Both the position numbers and the translations under genes were made by a program. From Inia geoffrensis (taxonomy: Eukaryota; Chordata; Mammalia; Artiodactyla; Iniidae): DNA of 64,000 nt. The stretch spans positions 81,142,784-81,206,783 of the forward strand of contig CM070910.1 in NCBI GenBank assembly GCA_036417435.1, written 5' to 3'. Shown one piece after another: positions 10,550 through 22,700 of this stretch; position 1 is the first letter of the stretch, and the number at the start of each line of letters is the position of its first letter. The notes beneath the pieces were generated by a model that worked only from the letters and a program-made list of their open reading frames with translations, was not told where the DNA came from and searched no databases.

Positions 10550-12285
10550 GAATTCTTCTTCCTGTAGGGAAATCAGAGTTCAATGTGCCCGTCCAAACAC
10601 ATCGAGTTAGCCGCTCATTGGTTCTCCTTATTCCTGTTCATCTCCCACGGAAATTACAAACCGTGCCAAACAAGAGGTCAAAGGCACTGACTCTCCAAGT
10701 GGAGAGAATGTTAATATCGCATGTGGAACGGCAAACTCCAGTATCACGGGGCGAAAATGGCGATGAGTTTTAGAAATTTTGCCTGATCACTTCGTGGACC
10801 ATATTCTGGGCTTTCCATGCATATTTTAGCTGAAGGATAAATCCCTTAAACGTGGAGATATGGGACCCGTGGAATGCGAACCATGCACCATTACCTCAAA
10901 GGGTCTGCATTCCCTCACCAATAGTATCAGCCCCAAGTGTCCAGTCTTATCTCTCCCACAGCTGTGGATGTAGAGGTGGTAAATCCAATATTCCTTACAA
11001 GCCCTGAAGGACTTATTTAAGAATTTCTCTCTATTTCACAGTCCTTGTATTTTCTTTTTCAAATTTATTTTTATAAGGGGATTTTGCTTATTTACACTGC
11101 TGTGTGTACGCCGCTGTACACAAATGATTTTCTTATGGAGACCTATAAATGTATGGGTTTTAAGTTTTTTCATACTCAGCTATATTCCTAGGTTTTGAAT
11201 ACGGGGTGTTAAGTCCATTTGGTTGAGCAAGGAGTAGGTCTTGTCTAATATATATTTGGCTTATGGAATGGTATCTGTCCTAATGTCAACCTCTGGTTCT
11301 ATACAGCCTCCCCACTCCCCTTTCCCCTTAAGCAAGCATAAGTTTCTTTTGTAAATGTGAGACTCCGTTTTGTTTTGTAATGCAGTTCATGAGTAGCCGT
11401 GTTTACATTCCCGGTATTAGTGATATCTTATGATGTTTCTTTTTCTGTGTGCCTTATTTCACTTAGAATCCTCGTAACTAAATCCACTCATTATGCTGCT
11501 ACTGGTCTGTGGCCATTGATTTCATTGTTGAGTGATATTCCATTGTAGGGATGTACCACAACTTCTATATCCAGTTTTCTCTTTCTGGGCTATTGAAGTT
11601 GTACCATAGTCAAGGTTCCCGTACACAGAGCAGCCCCAAACTTTGGTGTGGCTGTGTCTTTTTCATTTAAATTTTCCGAATCTATAGCACCATAAGTGGA
11701 AGTGCCCTAGGCTCTCTAGCGTGGTTTTTTCTTTGTTCCAGAAAAAAACATCCACGTCTCCAGAGTGGCTGTTGGCAATTTACATCCTGCCCATCAGCAT
11801 AACAATGATGACGGTTCTGAATGGCCTGTCCTGCCTCGCTGGATTTTACACTTTTTTCGGACGGCTCTTTTTATCGGTGCAAAGTGAGACTTCATTGTAG
11901 TGCGGATTTCCATTGCAGGCTTGCATGGTTGGCCAAAAAGTGTGTATGTGTTTTTTCCTGAATATATTCAGGAAAAAATGTATACGCGCTTTTTGGCCAA
12001 GTGCATCACTGTCGAACTGCTGCCACTTTTCCTAGGCTTTCAGAGCAATTCTTATCTACCAACTGATATCTGGTTTCTGCAATTCTGCGTCGAGTTCAAG
12101 TCCTCTTCCCAGCCTTCCTTCAATAAATTTTTGGATGATAGGCGTCATTTGGAACTGTGCAGGATTGTGAGTTACAGTGCCAAAAATCTCCTTTTCTCAA
12201 CTCGCTTTCTTGTGAGCTGACCGCAAACCCGAAGAATTGCTTCAGGCCCTAATCTCGTTCCGGTATGGCACGCTGAGCCTTTGGT
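10550..12285 (+). repeat. Satellite monomer m4 (1,736 bp)
   Basis: Most decayed palindrome type: 11929-12000 has five mismatches (left GTGTGTATGTG, right ATGTATACGCGC). Also marked by CCAGAAAAAAACATCCACG. Pairs with m8. Confidence 0.93.
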
Positions 12286-14021
12286 GAATTCTTCTTCCTG
12301 TAGGGAAATCAGAGTTCAATGTGCCTGTCCAAACACATCGAGTTAGCCGCTCATTGGTTCTCCTTATTCCTGTTCATCTTCCACGGAAATTGCAAACTGT
12401 GCCAAACAAGAGGTCAAAGGCAGTGACTCTCCAAGTGGGGAGAACGTTAATATCGCATCTGGAACGGCAAACTCCATTATCACGGGGCGAAAAAGGCGAT
12501 GAGTTTTAGAAATTTTGCCTGATCACTTCGTGGACCACATTCGGGGTTTTCCATGCATATTTTAGCTGAAGGATAAATCCCTGGAACGTGGAGATTTGGG
12601 ACCCGTGGAATTGGAACCATGCACCATTACCTCAAACGGTCTGCATTCCCTCACCAATAGTATCAGCCCCAAGTGTCCAGTCTTATCTCTCACACAGCTG
12701 TGGATGTACAGGTGGTAAATCCAATATTCCTTACAAGCCCTGAAGGACTTATTTAAGAATTTCTCTCTATTTCACAGTCCTTGTGTTTTCTTTTTCAAAT
12801 TTATTTTTATAACGGGATTTTGCTTATTTACACTGCTGTGCGTATGCTGCTGTATACAAATGATTTTCTTATGGAGACCTATAAATGTATGGGTTTTAAG
12901 TTTATTCATAGTCAGGTATATTCCTAGGTTTTGAATACGGGGTGTTGAGTCCATTTGGTTGAACAAGGAGTAGGTCTTGTCTAATATATATTTGGCTTAT
13001 GGAATGGTATCTGTCCTAATGTCAACCTCTGGTTCTATGCAGACTCCCCACTCTCCTTTCCCCTTAAGCAAGCATACGTTTCTTTTGTAAATGTGAGTCT
13101 CTGTTGTGTTTTCTAATGCAGTTCATGCATAGCCGTGTTTACACTCCTGGTATTAGTGATATCTGATGATGTTTCTTTTTCTGTGTGCCTTATTTCACTT
13201 AGAATCATCGTAACTAAATCCACTCATTATGCTGCTACTGGTCTGTTGCCATTGATTTCATTGTTGAGTGATATTCCATTGTAGGGATGTACCACAACTT
13301 CTATATCCATTTTTCTCTTTCTGGGCTATTGAAGTTCTACCATAGTCAAGGTTCCCGTACACAGAGCAGCCCCAAACTTTGGTGTGGCTGTGTCTTTTTC
13401 AATTAAATTTTCCGAATCTATTGCACCAAACCTGGAAGTGACCTAGGCTCTCTAGCTTGTTTTTTCCTTTGTTCCTGTTAACACCATCCACTTCTCCAGA
13501 GTGGATTTTGGCACTTTACATTCCGCCCATCAGCATAACAAGGCTGCAGGTTCTCCATGGCCTGTCCTGCCTCTCTGGATTTTACACTTTTTCCGGACGG
13601 CCCTTTTGATGGGTGGGAAGTGAGACTTCATTGTAGTGTTGATTTCCATTGCAGGCCTTCTTGGTTGGCCAAAAAGGGCGTATGCGTTTTTTCCTGAATA
13701 TATTCAGGAAAAAACGCATATGCCCTTTTTGTCCAAGTACATCACTGTCGAACTGCTGCCTCTTTTCCTCCGCTTTCAGAGCAATTCTTATCTACCACCT
13801 GATATCTGGTTTCTGCAATTCTGCGTCGCGTTCAAGTCCTCTTCACAGCCTTTCTTCAATAAATTTTTGGATGATAGGGGTCATTTGGAACTCTGCAGGA
13901 TTGTGAGTTACAGTGCCAAAAGTCTCCTTTTCTCAACTCGCTTTCTTGTGAGCTGACCGCAAACCCGAAGAATTGCTTCAGGCCCTAATCTCGTTCCGGT
14001 ATGGCACGCTGAGCCTTTGGT
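12286..14021 (+). repeat. Satellite monomer m5 (1,736 bp)
   Basis: Marked by GGCGAAAAAGGCGATG and AGGCAGTGACTC. Palindrome 13665-13736 has two mismatches. Contains the A/B sub-repeat junction near 12604. Confidence 0.93.
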
Positions 14022-15757
14022 GAATTCTTCTTCCTGTTGGGAAATCAGAGTTCAATGTGCCTGTCCAAACACATCGAGTTAGCCGCTCATTGGTTCTCCT
14101 TATTCCTGTTCATCTTCCACGGAAATTGCAAACTGTGCCAAACAAGAGGTCAAAGGCACTGACTCTCCAAGTGGGGAGAACGTTAATATCGCATCTGGAA
14201 CGGCAAACTCCATTATCACGGTGCAAAAATGGCGATGAGTTTTAGAAATTTTGCCTGATCACTTCGTGGACCATATTCTGGGTTTTCCATGCATATTTTT
14301 GCTGAAGGATAAATCCCTGAAACGTGGAGATTTGGGACCCGTGGAAATGGAACCATGCACCATTACCTCAAACGGTCTGCATTCCCTCACCAATAGTATC
14401 AGCCCCAAGTATCCAGTCTTATCTCTCACACAGCTGTGGATGTAGAGGTGGTAAATCCAAGATTTCTCGCAAGACCTCAAGGACTTATTTAAGAATTTCT
14501 CTCTATTTCACAGTCCTTGTGTTTTCTTTTTCAAATTTATTTTTATAAGGGGATTTTGCTTATTTACACTGCTGTGTGTACGCCGCTGTACACAAATGAT
14601 TTTCTTATGGAGACCTATAAATGTATGGGTTTTAAGTTTTTTCATACTCAGCTATATTCCTAGGTTTTGAATACGGGGTGTTAAGCCCATTTGGTTGAGC
14701 AAGGAGTAGCTCTTGTCTAATATATATTTGGCTTATGGAATGGTATCTGTCCTAATGTCAACCTCTGGTTCTATACAGCCTCCCCACTCCCCTTTCCCCT
14801 TAAGCAAGCATAAGTTTCTTTTGTAAATGTGAGACTCCGTTTTGTTTTGTAATGCAGTTCATGAGTAGCCGTGTTTACATTCCCGGTATTAGTGATATCT
14901 TATGATGTTTCTTTTTCTGTGTGCCTTATTTCACTTAGAATCCTCGTAACTAAATCCACTCATTATGCTGCTACTGGTCTGTGGCCATTGATTTCATTGT
15001 TGAGTGATATTCCATTGTAGGGATGTACCACAACTTCTATATCCATGTTTCTCTTTCTGGGCTATTGAAGTTCTACCATAGTCAAGGTTCCCGTACACAG
15101 AGCAGCCCCAAACTTTGGTGTGGCTGTGTCTTTTTCTTTTAAATTTTCCGAATCTATAGCACCATAAGTGGAAGTGCCCTAGGCTCTCTAGCTTGGTTTT
15201 TTCTTTGTTCCAGGAAACACCATCCACTTCTCCAGTGTGGCTGTTGGCAATTTACAACCCGCCCATTAGCATAACAAGGCTGACGGTTCTGAATGGCCTG
15301 TCCTGCCTCGCTGGATTTTACACTTTTTTCGGACGGCCCTTTTGATTGGTGCGAAGTGAGACTTCATTGTAGTGCGGATTTCCATTGCAGGCTTGCTTGG
15401 TTGGCCAAAAAGGGCGTATGCGTTTTTTCCTGAATATATTCAGGAAAAAACGTATACGCGCTTTTTGGCCAAGTGCATCACTGTTGAACTGCTGCCTCTT
15501 TTCCTACGCTTTCAGAGCAATTCTTATCTACCATCTGATATCTGGTTTCTGCAATTCTGCGTCACGTTCAAGTCCTCTTCACAGCCTTCCTTCAATAAAT
15601 TTTTGGATGATAGGCGTCATTTGGAACTCTGCAGGATTGTGAGTTACAGTGCCAAAAGTCTCCTTTTCTCAACTCGCTTTCTTGTGAGCTGACCGCAAAC
15701 CCGAAGAATTGATTCAGGCCCTAATCTCGTTCCCGTATGGCACGCTGAGCCTTTGGT
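14022..15757 (+). repeat. Satellite monomer m6 (1,736 bp)
   Basis: Holds 14225 a, where copy 2 keeps the CpG (45464 g). Palindrome 15401-15472 has two mismatches. Equivalent of m2 in block B but without the 3-bp loss. Confidence 0.93.
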
Positions 15758-17493
15758 GAATTCTTCTTCATGTAGAGAAATCAGAGTTCAATGTGCCTGT
15801 CCAAACACATCGAGTTAGCCGCTCATTGGTTCTCCTTATTCCTGTTAATCTTCCACCGAAATTGCAAAGTGTGCTAAACAAGAGGTCAAAGGCACTGACT
15901 CTCCAAGTGGGGAGAACGTTAATATCGCATCTGGAACTGCCAACTCCATTATCACGGGGCGAAAATGGTGATGAGTTTTAGAAATTTTGCCTGATCACTT
16001 CGTGGACCATATTCTGGGTTTTCCATGCATATTTTACCTAAAGGATAAATCCCTGAAACGTGGACATTTGGGAACCGTGGAATTGGAACCATGCACCATT
16101 ACCTCAAACGGTCTGCATTCCCTCACCAATAGTATCAGCCCCAAGTGTCCAGTCTTATCTCTCACACAGCTGTGGATATACAGGTGGTAAATCCAATATT
16201 CCTTACAAGCACTGAAGGACTTATTTAAGAATTTCTCTCTATTTCACAGTCCTTGTGTTTTCTTTTTCAAATTTATTTTTATAAGGGGATTTTGCTTATT
16301 TACACTGCTGTGTGTATGCTGCTGTATACAAATGATTTTCTTATGGAGACCTATAAACGTATGGGTTTTAAGTTTATTCATAGTCAGGTATATTCCTAGG
16401 TTTTGAATACGGGGTGTTGAGTCCATTTGGTTGAGCAAGGAGTAGGTCTTGTCTAATATATATTTGGCTTATGGAATGGTATCTGTCCTAATGTCAACCT
16501 CTGGTTCTATGCAGACTCCCCACTCTCCTTTCCCCTTAAGCAAGCATACGTTTCTTTTGTAAATGTGAGTCTCTGTTGTGTTTTCTAATGCAGTTCATGC
16601 ATAGCCGTGTTTACACTCCTGGTATTAGTGATATCTGATGATGTTTCTTTTTCTGTGTGCCTTATTTCACTTAGAATCATCGTAACTAAATCCACTCATT
16701 ATGCTGCTACTGGTCTGTTGCCATTGATTTCATTGTTGAGTGATATTCCATTGTAGGGATGTACCACAACTTCTATATCCATTTTTCTCTTTCTGGGCTA
16801 TTGAAGTTCTACCATAGTCAAGGTTCCCGTACACAGAGCAGCCCCAAAATTTGGTGTGGCTGTGTCTTTTTCAATTAAATTTTCCGAATCTATTGCACCA
16901 AAAGTGGAAGTGACCTAGGCTCTCTAGCTTGTTTTTTTCTTTGTTCCTGTTAACACCATCCACTTCTCCAGAGTGGATTTTGGCACTTTACATTCCGCCC
17001 ATCAGCATAACAAGGCTGCAGGTTCTCCATGGCCAGTCCTGCCTCTCTGGATTTTACACTTTTTCCGGACGGCCCTTTTGATCGGTGGGAAGTGAGACTT
17101 CACTGTAGTGTTGATTTCCATTGCAGGCCTTCTTGGTTGGCCAAAAAGGGCGTATGTGTTTTTTCCTGAATATATTCAGGAAAAAACGCATACGCCCTTT
17201 TTGTCCAAGTGCATCACTGTCGAACTGCTGCCTCTTTTCCTCCGCTTTCAGATCAATTCTTATCTACCACCTGATATCTGGTTTCCGCAATTCTGCGTCG
17301 CGTTCAAGTCCTCTTCACAGGCATCATTCAATAAATTTTTGGATGATAGGCGTCATTTGGAACTCTGCAGGATTGTGAGTTACAGTGCCAAAAATCTCCA
17401 TTTCTCAACTCGCTTTCTCGTGAGCTGACCGCAAAGCTGAAGAATTGCCTCAGGCCCTAATCTCGTTCCGGTATGGCACGCTGAGCCTTTGGT
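15758..17493 (+). repeat. Satellite monomer m7 (1,736 bp)
   Basis: Marked by TTCTTCATGTAGAG and GGACATTTGGG. Palindrome 17137-17208 has two mismatches. Confidence 0.93.
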
Positions 17494-19229
17494 GAATTCT
17501 TCTTCCTGTAGGGAAATCAGAGTTCAATGTGCCCGTCCAAACACATCGAGTTAGCCGCTCATTGGTTCTCCTTATTCCTGTTCATCTCCCATGGAAATTA
17601 CAAACCGTGCCAAACAAGAGGTCAAAGGCACTGACTCTCCAAGTGGAGAGAATGTTAATATCGCATCTGGAACGGCAAACTCCAGTATCACGGGGCGAAA
17701 ATGGCGATGAGTTTTAGAAATTTTGCCTGATCACTTCGTGGACCATATTCTGGGCTTTCCATGCATATTTTAGCTGAAGGATAAATCCCTTAAACGTGGA
17801 GATATGGGACCCGTGGAATGCGAACCATGCACCATTACCTCAAAGGGTCTGCATTCCCTCACCAATAGTATCAGCCCCAAGTGTCCAGTCTTATCTCTCC
17901 CACAGCTGTGGATGTAGAGGTGGTAAATCCAATATTCCTTACCAGCCCTGAAGGACTTATTTAAGAATTTCTCTCTATTTCACAGTCCTTGTATTTTCTT
18001 TTTCAAATTTATTTTTATAAGGGGATTTTGCTTATTTACACTGCTGTGTGTACGCCGCTGTACACAAATGATTTTCTTATGGAGACCTATAAATGTATGG
18101 GTTTTAAGTTTTTTCATACACAGGTATATTCCTAGGTTTTGAATACGGGGTGTTAAGTCCATTTGGTTGAGCAAGGAGTAGGTCTTGTCTAATATATATT
18201 TGGCTTATGGAATGGTATCTGTCCTAATGTCAACCTCTGGTTCTATACAGCCTCCCCACTCCCCTTTCCCCTTAAGCAAGCATAAGTTTCTTTTGTAAAT
18301 GTGAGACTCCGTTTTGTTTTGTAATGCAGTTCATGAGTAGCCGTGTTTACATTCCCGGTATTAGTGATATCCTATGATGTTTCTTTTTCTGTGTGCCTTA
18401 TTTCACTTAGAATCCTCGTAACTAAATCCACTCATTATGCTGCTACTGGTCTGTGGCCATTGATTTCATTGTTGAGTGATATTCCATTGTAGGGATGTAC
18501 CACAACTTCTATATCCAGTTTTCTCTTTCTGGGCTATTGAAGTTGTACCATAGTCAAGGTTCCCGTACACAGAGCAGCCCCAAACTTTGGTGTGGCTGTG
18601 TCTTTTTCATTTAAATTTTCCGAATCTATAGCACCATAAGTGGAAGTGCCCTAGGCTCTCTAGCGTGGTTTTTTCTTTGTTCCAGAAAAAAACATCCACT
18701 TCTCCAGAGTGGCTGTTGGCAATTTACATCCTGCCCATCAGCATAACAATGATGACGGTTCTGAATGGCCTGTCCTGCCTCGCTGGATTTTACACTTTTT
18801 TCGGACGGCTCTTTTTATCGGTGCAAAGTGAGACTTCATTGTAGTGCGGATTTCCATTGCAGGCTTGCATGGTTGGCCAAAAAGTGTGTATGCGTTTTTT
18901 CCTGAATATATTCAGGAAAAAATGTATACGCGCTTTTTGGCCAAGTGCATCACTGTCGAACTGCTGCCACTTTTCCTAGGCTTTCAGAGCAATTCTTATC
19001 TACCAACTGATATCTGGTTTCTGCAATTCTGCGTCGAGTTCAAGTGCTCTTCCCAGCCTTCCTTCAATAAATTTTTGGATGATAGGCGTCATTTGGAACT
19101 GTGCAGGATTGTGAGTTACAGTGCCAAAAATCTCCTTTTCTCAACTCGCTTTCTTGTGAGCTGACCGCAAACCCGAAGAATTGCTTCAGGCCCTAATCTC
19201 GTTCCGGTATGGCACGCTGAGCCTTTGGT
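17494..19229 (+). repeat. Satellite monomer m8 (1,736 bp)
   Basis: Marked by CCCATGGAAATTAC and TCATACACAGG. Palindrome 18873-18944 has four mismatches. Contains 19013 t, changed to a in copy 2. Confidence 0.93.
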
Positions 19230-20964
19230 GAATTCTTCTTCCTGTAGGGAAATCAGAGTTCAATGTGCCTGTCCAAACACATCGAGTTAGCCGCTCATTG
19301 GTTCTCCTTATTCCTGTTCATCTTCCACGGAAATTGCAAACTGTGCCAAACAAGAGGTCAAAGGCACTGACTCTCCAAGTGGGGAGAACGTTAATATCGC
19401 ATCTGGAACGGCAAACTCCATTATCACGGGGCGAAAAAGGCGATGAGTTTTAGAAATTTTGCCTGATCACTTCGTGGACCACATTCGGGGTTTTCCATGC
19501 ATATTTTAGCTGAAGGATAAATCCCTGGAACGTGGAGATTTGGGACCCGTGGAATTGGAACCATGCACCATTACCTCAAACGGTCTGCATTCCCTCACCA
19601 ATAGTATCAGCCCCATGTGTCCAGTCTTATCTCTCCAACAGCTGTGGATGTACAGGTGGTAAATCCAAGATTCCTTACATGCCCTGAAGGACTTACTTAA
19701 GAATTTCTCTCTATTTCACAGTCCTTGTGTTTTCTTTTTCAAATTTATTTTTATAAGGGGATTTTGCTTATTTACACTGCTGTGTGTATGCTGCTGTATA
19801 CAAATGATTTTCTTATGGAGACCTATAAATGTATGGGTTTTAAGTTTATTCATAGTCAGGTATATTCCTAGGTTTTGAATACGGGGTGTTGAGTCCATTT
19901 GGTTGAACAAGGAGTAGGTCTTGTCTAATATATATTTGGCTTATGGAATGGTATCTGTCCTAATGTCAACCTCTGGTTCTATGCAGACTCCCCACTGTCC
20001 TTTCCCCTTAAGCAAGCATAAGTTTCTTTTGTAAATGTGAGACTGTGTTGTGTTTTGTAATGCAGTTCATGAGTAGCCGTGTTTACATTCCCGGTATTAG
20101 TGTTATCTTATGATGTTTCTTTTTCTGTGTGCCTTATTTCACTTAGAATCATCGTAACTAAATCCACTCATTATGCTGCTACTGGTCTGTGGCCATTGAT
20201 TTCATTGTTGAGTGATATTCCATTGTAGGGATGTACCACAACTTCTATATCCATTTTTCTCTTTCTGGGCTATTGAAGTTGTACCATAGTCAAGGTTCCT
20301 GTACACAGAGAAGCCCCAAACATTGGTGTGGCTGTGTCTTTTCATTTAAATTTTCCGAATCTATAGCACCATAAGTGGAAGTGCCCTAGGCTCTCTAGCT
20401 TGTTTTTTTCTTTGTTCCAAGAAACACCCTCCACTTCTCCCGAGTGGCGGTTGGCAATTTACATGCCGCCCATCAGCATAACAAGGCTGACAGTTCTGAA
20501 TGGCCTGTCCTGCCTCGCTGGATTTTACACTTTTATCGGACGGCCCTTTTGATTGGTGCGAAGTGATACTTCATTGTAGTGCGGATTTCCATTGCAGGCT
20601 TGCTTGGTTGGCCAAAAAGGGCGTATGCGTTTTTTCCTGAATATATTCAGGAAAAAACGCATACGCCCTTTTTGGCCAAGTGAATCACTGTCGAACTGCT
20701 GCCTCTTTTCCTACGATTTCAGAGCAATTCTTATCTACCACCTGATATCTGGTTTCTGCAATTCTGCGTCGCGTTCAAGTCCTCTTCACAGCCTTCCTTC
20801 AATAAATTTTTGGATGATAGGCGTCATTTGGAACTCTGCAGGATTGTGAGTTACAGTGTCAAAAGTCTCCTTTTCTCAACTCGCTTTCTTGTGAGCTGAC
20901 CGCAAACCCGAAGAATTGATTCAGGCCCTAATCTCGTTCCCGTATGGCACGCTGAGCCTTTGGT
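19230..20964 (+). repeat. Satellite monomer m9 (1,735 bp)
   Basis: One base short at GTCTTTTCATT. Palindrome 20608-20679 is a perfect 72-bp inverted repeat. Contains two sites that differ in copy 2 (20295, 20901). Confidence 0.93.
20608..20679. mobile_element. Perfect 72-bp palindrome (mariner-type), m9
   Basis: All 36 arm positions pair (TTGGCCAAAAAGGGCGTATG and its complement at the outer ends), with centre TGAATATATTCA. Copied intact at 51847-51918. On either strand the transcript could fold into a hairpin with almost no loop. Confidence 0.88.
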
Positions 20965-22700
20965 GAATTCTTCTTCCTGTAGAGAAATCAGAGTTCAATG
21001 TGCCTGTCCAAACACATCGAGTTAGCCGCTGATTGGTTCTCCTTATTCCTGTTAATCTTCCACCGAAATTGCAAAGTGTGCTAAACAAGAGGTCAAAGGC
21101 ACTGACTCTCCAAGTGGGGAGAACCTTAATATCGCATCTGGAACTGCCAACTCCATTATCACGGGGCGAAAATGGCGATGAGTTTTAGAAATTTTGCCTG
21201 ATCACTTCGTGGACCATATTCGGGGTTTTCCATGCATATTTTACCTAAAGGATAAATCCCTGAAACGTGGAGATATGGGACCCGTGGAATGCGAACCATG
21301 CACCATTACCTCAAAGGGTCTGCATTCCCTCACCAATAGTATCAGCCCCAAGTGTCCAGTCTTATCTCTCCCACAGCTGTGGATGTAGAGGTGGTAAATC
21401 CAATATTCCTTACAAGCCCTGAAGGACTTATTTAAGAATTTCTCTCTATTTCACAGTCCTTGTATTTTCTTTTTCAAATTTATTTTTATAAGGGGATTTT
21501 GCTTATTTACACTGCTGTGTGTACGCCGCTGTACACAAATGATTTTCTTATGGAGACCTATAAATGTATGGGTTTTAAGTTTTTTCATACTCAGCTATAT
21601 TCCTAGGTTTTGAATACGGGGTGTTAAGTCCATTTGGTTGAGCAAGGAGTAGGTCTTGTCTAATATATATTTGGCTTATGGAATGGTATCTGTCCTAATG
21701 TCAACCTCTGGTTCTATACAGCCTCCCCACTCCCCTTTCCCCTTAAGCAAGCATAAGTTTCTTTTGTAAATGTGAGACTCCGTTTTGTTTTGTAATGCTG
21801 TTCATGAGTAGCCGTGTTTACATTCCCGGTATTAGTGATATCTTATGATGTTTCTTTTTCTGTGTGCCTTATTTCACTTAGAATCCTCGTAACTAAATCC
21901 ACTCATTATGCTGCTACTGGTCTGTGGCCATTGATTTCATTGTTGAGTGATATTCCATTGTAGGGATGTACCACAACTTCTATATCCAGTTTTCTCTTTC
22001 TGGGCTATTGAAGTTGTACCATAGTCAAGGTTCCCGTACACAGAGCAGCCCCAAACTTTGGTGTGGCTGTGTCTTTTTCATTTAAATTTTCCGAATCTAT
22101 AGCTCCATAAGTGGAAGTGCCCTAGGCTCTCTAGCGTGGTTTTTTCTTTGTTCCAGAAAAAAACATCCACTTCTCCAGAGTGGCTGTTGGCAATTTACAT
22201 CCTGCCCATCAGCATAACAATGATGACGGTTCTGAATGGCCTGTCCTGCCTCGCTGGATTTTACACTTTTTTCGGACGGCTCTTTTTATCGGTGCAAAGT
22301 GAGACTTCATTGTAGTGCGGATGTCCATTGCAGGCTTGCATGGTTGGCCAAAAAGTGTGTATGCGTTTTTTCCTGAATATATTCAGGAAAAAATGTATAC
22401 GCGCTTTTTGGCCAAGTGCATCACTGTCGAACTGCTGCCACTTTTCCTAGGCTTTCAGAGCAATTCTTATCTACCAACTGATATCTGGTTTCTGCAATTC
22501 TGCGTCGAGTTCAAGTCCTCTTCCCAGCCTTCCTTCAATAAATTTTTGGATGATAGGCGTCATTTGGAACTGTGCAGGATTGTGAGTTACAGTGCCAAAA
22601 ATCTCCTTTTCTCAACTCGCTTTCTTGTGAGCTGACCGCAAACCCGAAGAATTGCTTCAGGCCCTAATCTCGTTCCGGTATGGCACGCTGAGCCTTTGGT
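20965..22700 (+). repeat. Satellite monomer m10 (1,736 bp)
   Basis: Holds the C/D dimer junction near 21263. Palindrome 22344-22415 has four mismatches. Marked by GCGGATGTCC before it. Confidence 0.93.

Larger units (their letters stand above)
5663..12603 (+). repeat. Four-monomer sub-repeat, copy A
   Basis: Monomers m1 (part) to m5 (part) recur 6,941 bp later, or 6,944 bp after the 3-bp loss in m2 near 7157. For example 8428-8748 and 15372-15692 encode the same reading in every position. The left edge is placed at the last mismatch in the series (GGAACCGTGG against GGACCCGTGG). This records a four-unit tandem duplication that predates the 31-kb duplication. Confidence 0.8.
12604..19547 (+). 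repeat. Four-monomer sub-repeat, copy B
   Basis: Partner of the A block, holding m5 (part) to m9 (part). Similarity continues to about 19611, where m9 changes to CCCCATGTG and CTCCAACAG. B lacks the 3-bp deletion of m2, so the deletion arose in A after the duplication or was removed from B by conversion. Confidence 0.8.
17792..21262 (+). repeat. Two-monomer sub-repeat, copy C
   Basis: Matches D at an offset of 3,471. The left edge is marked by CCCTTAAACG (17785 region) against CCCTGAAACG (21257 region). It spans part of m8, all of m9 and part of m10, and overlaps the end of block B, so the dimer duplication came after the four-unit one. Confidence 0.8.
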
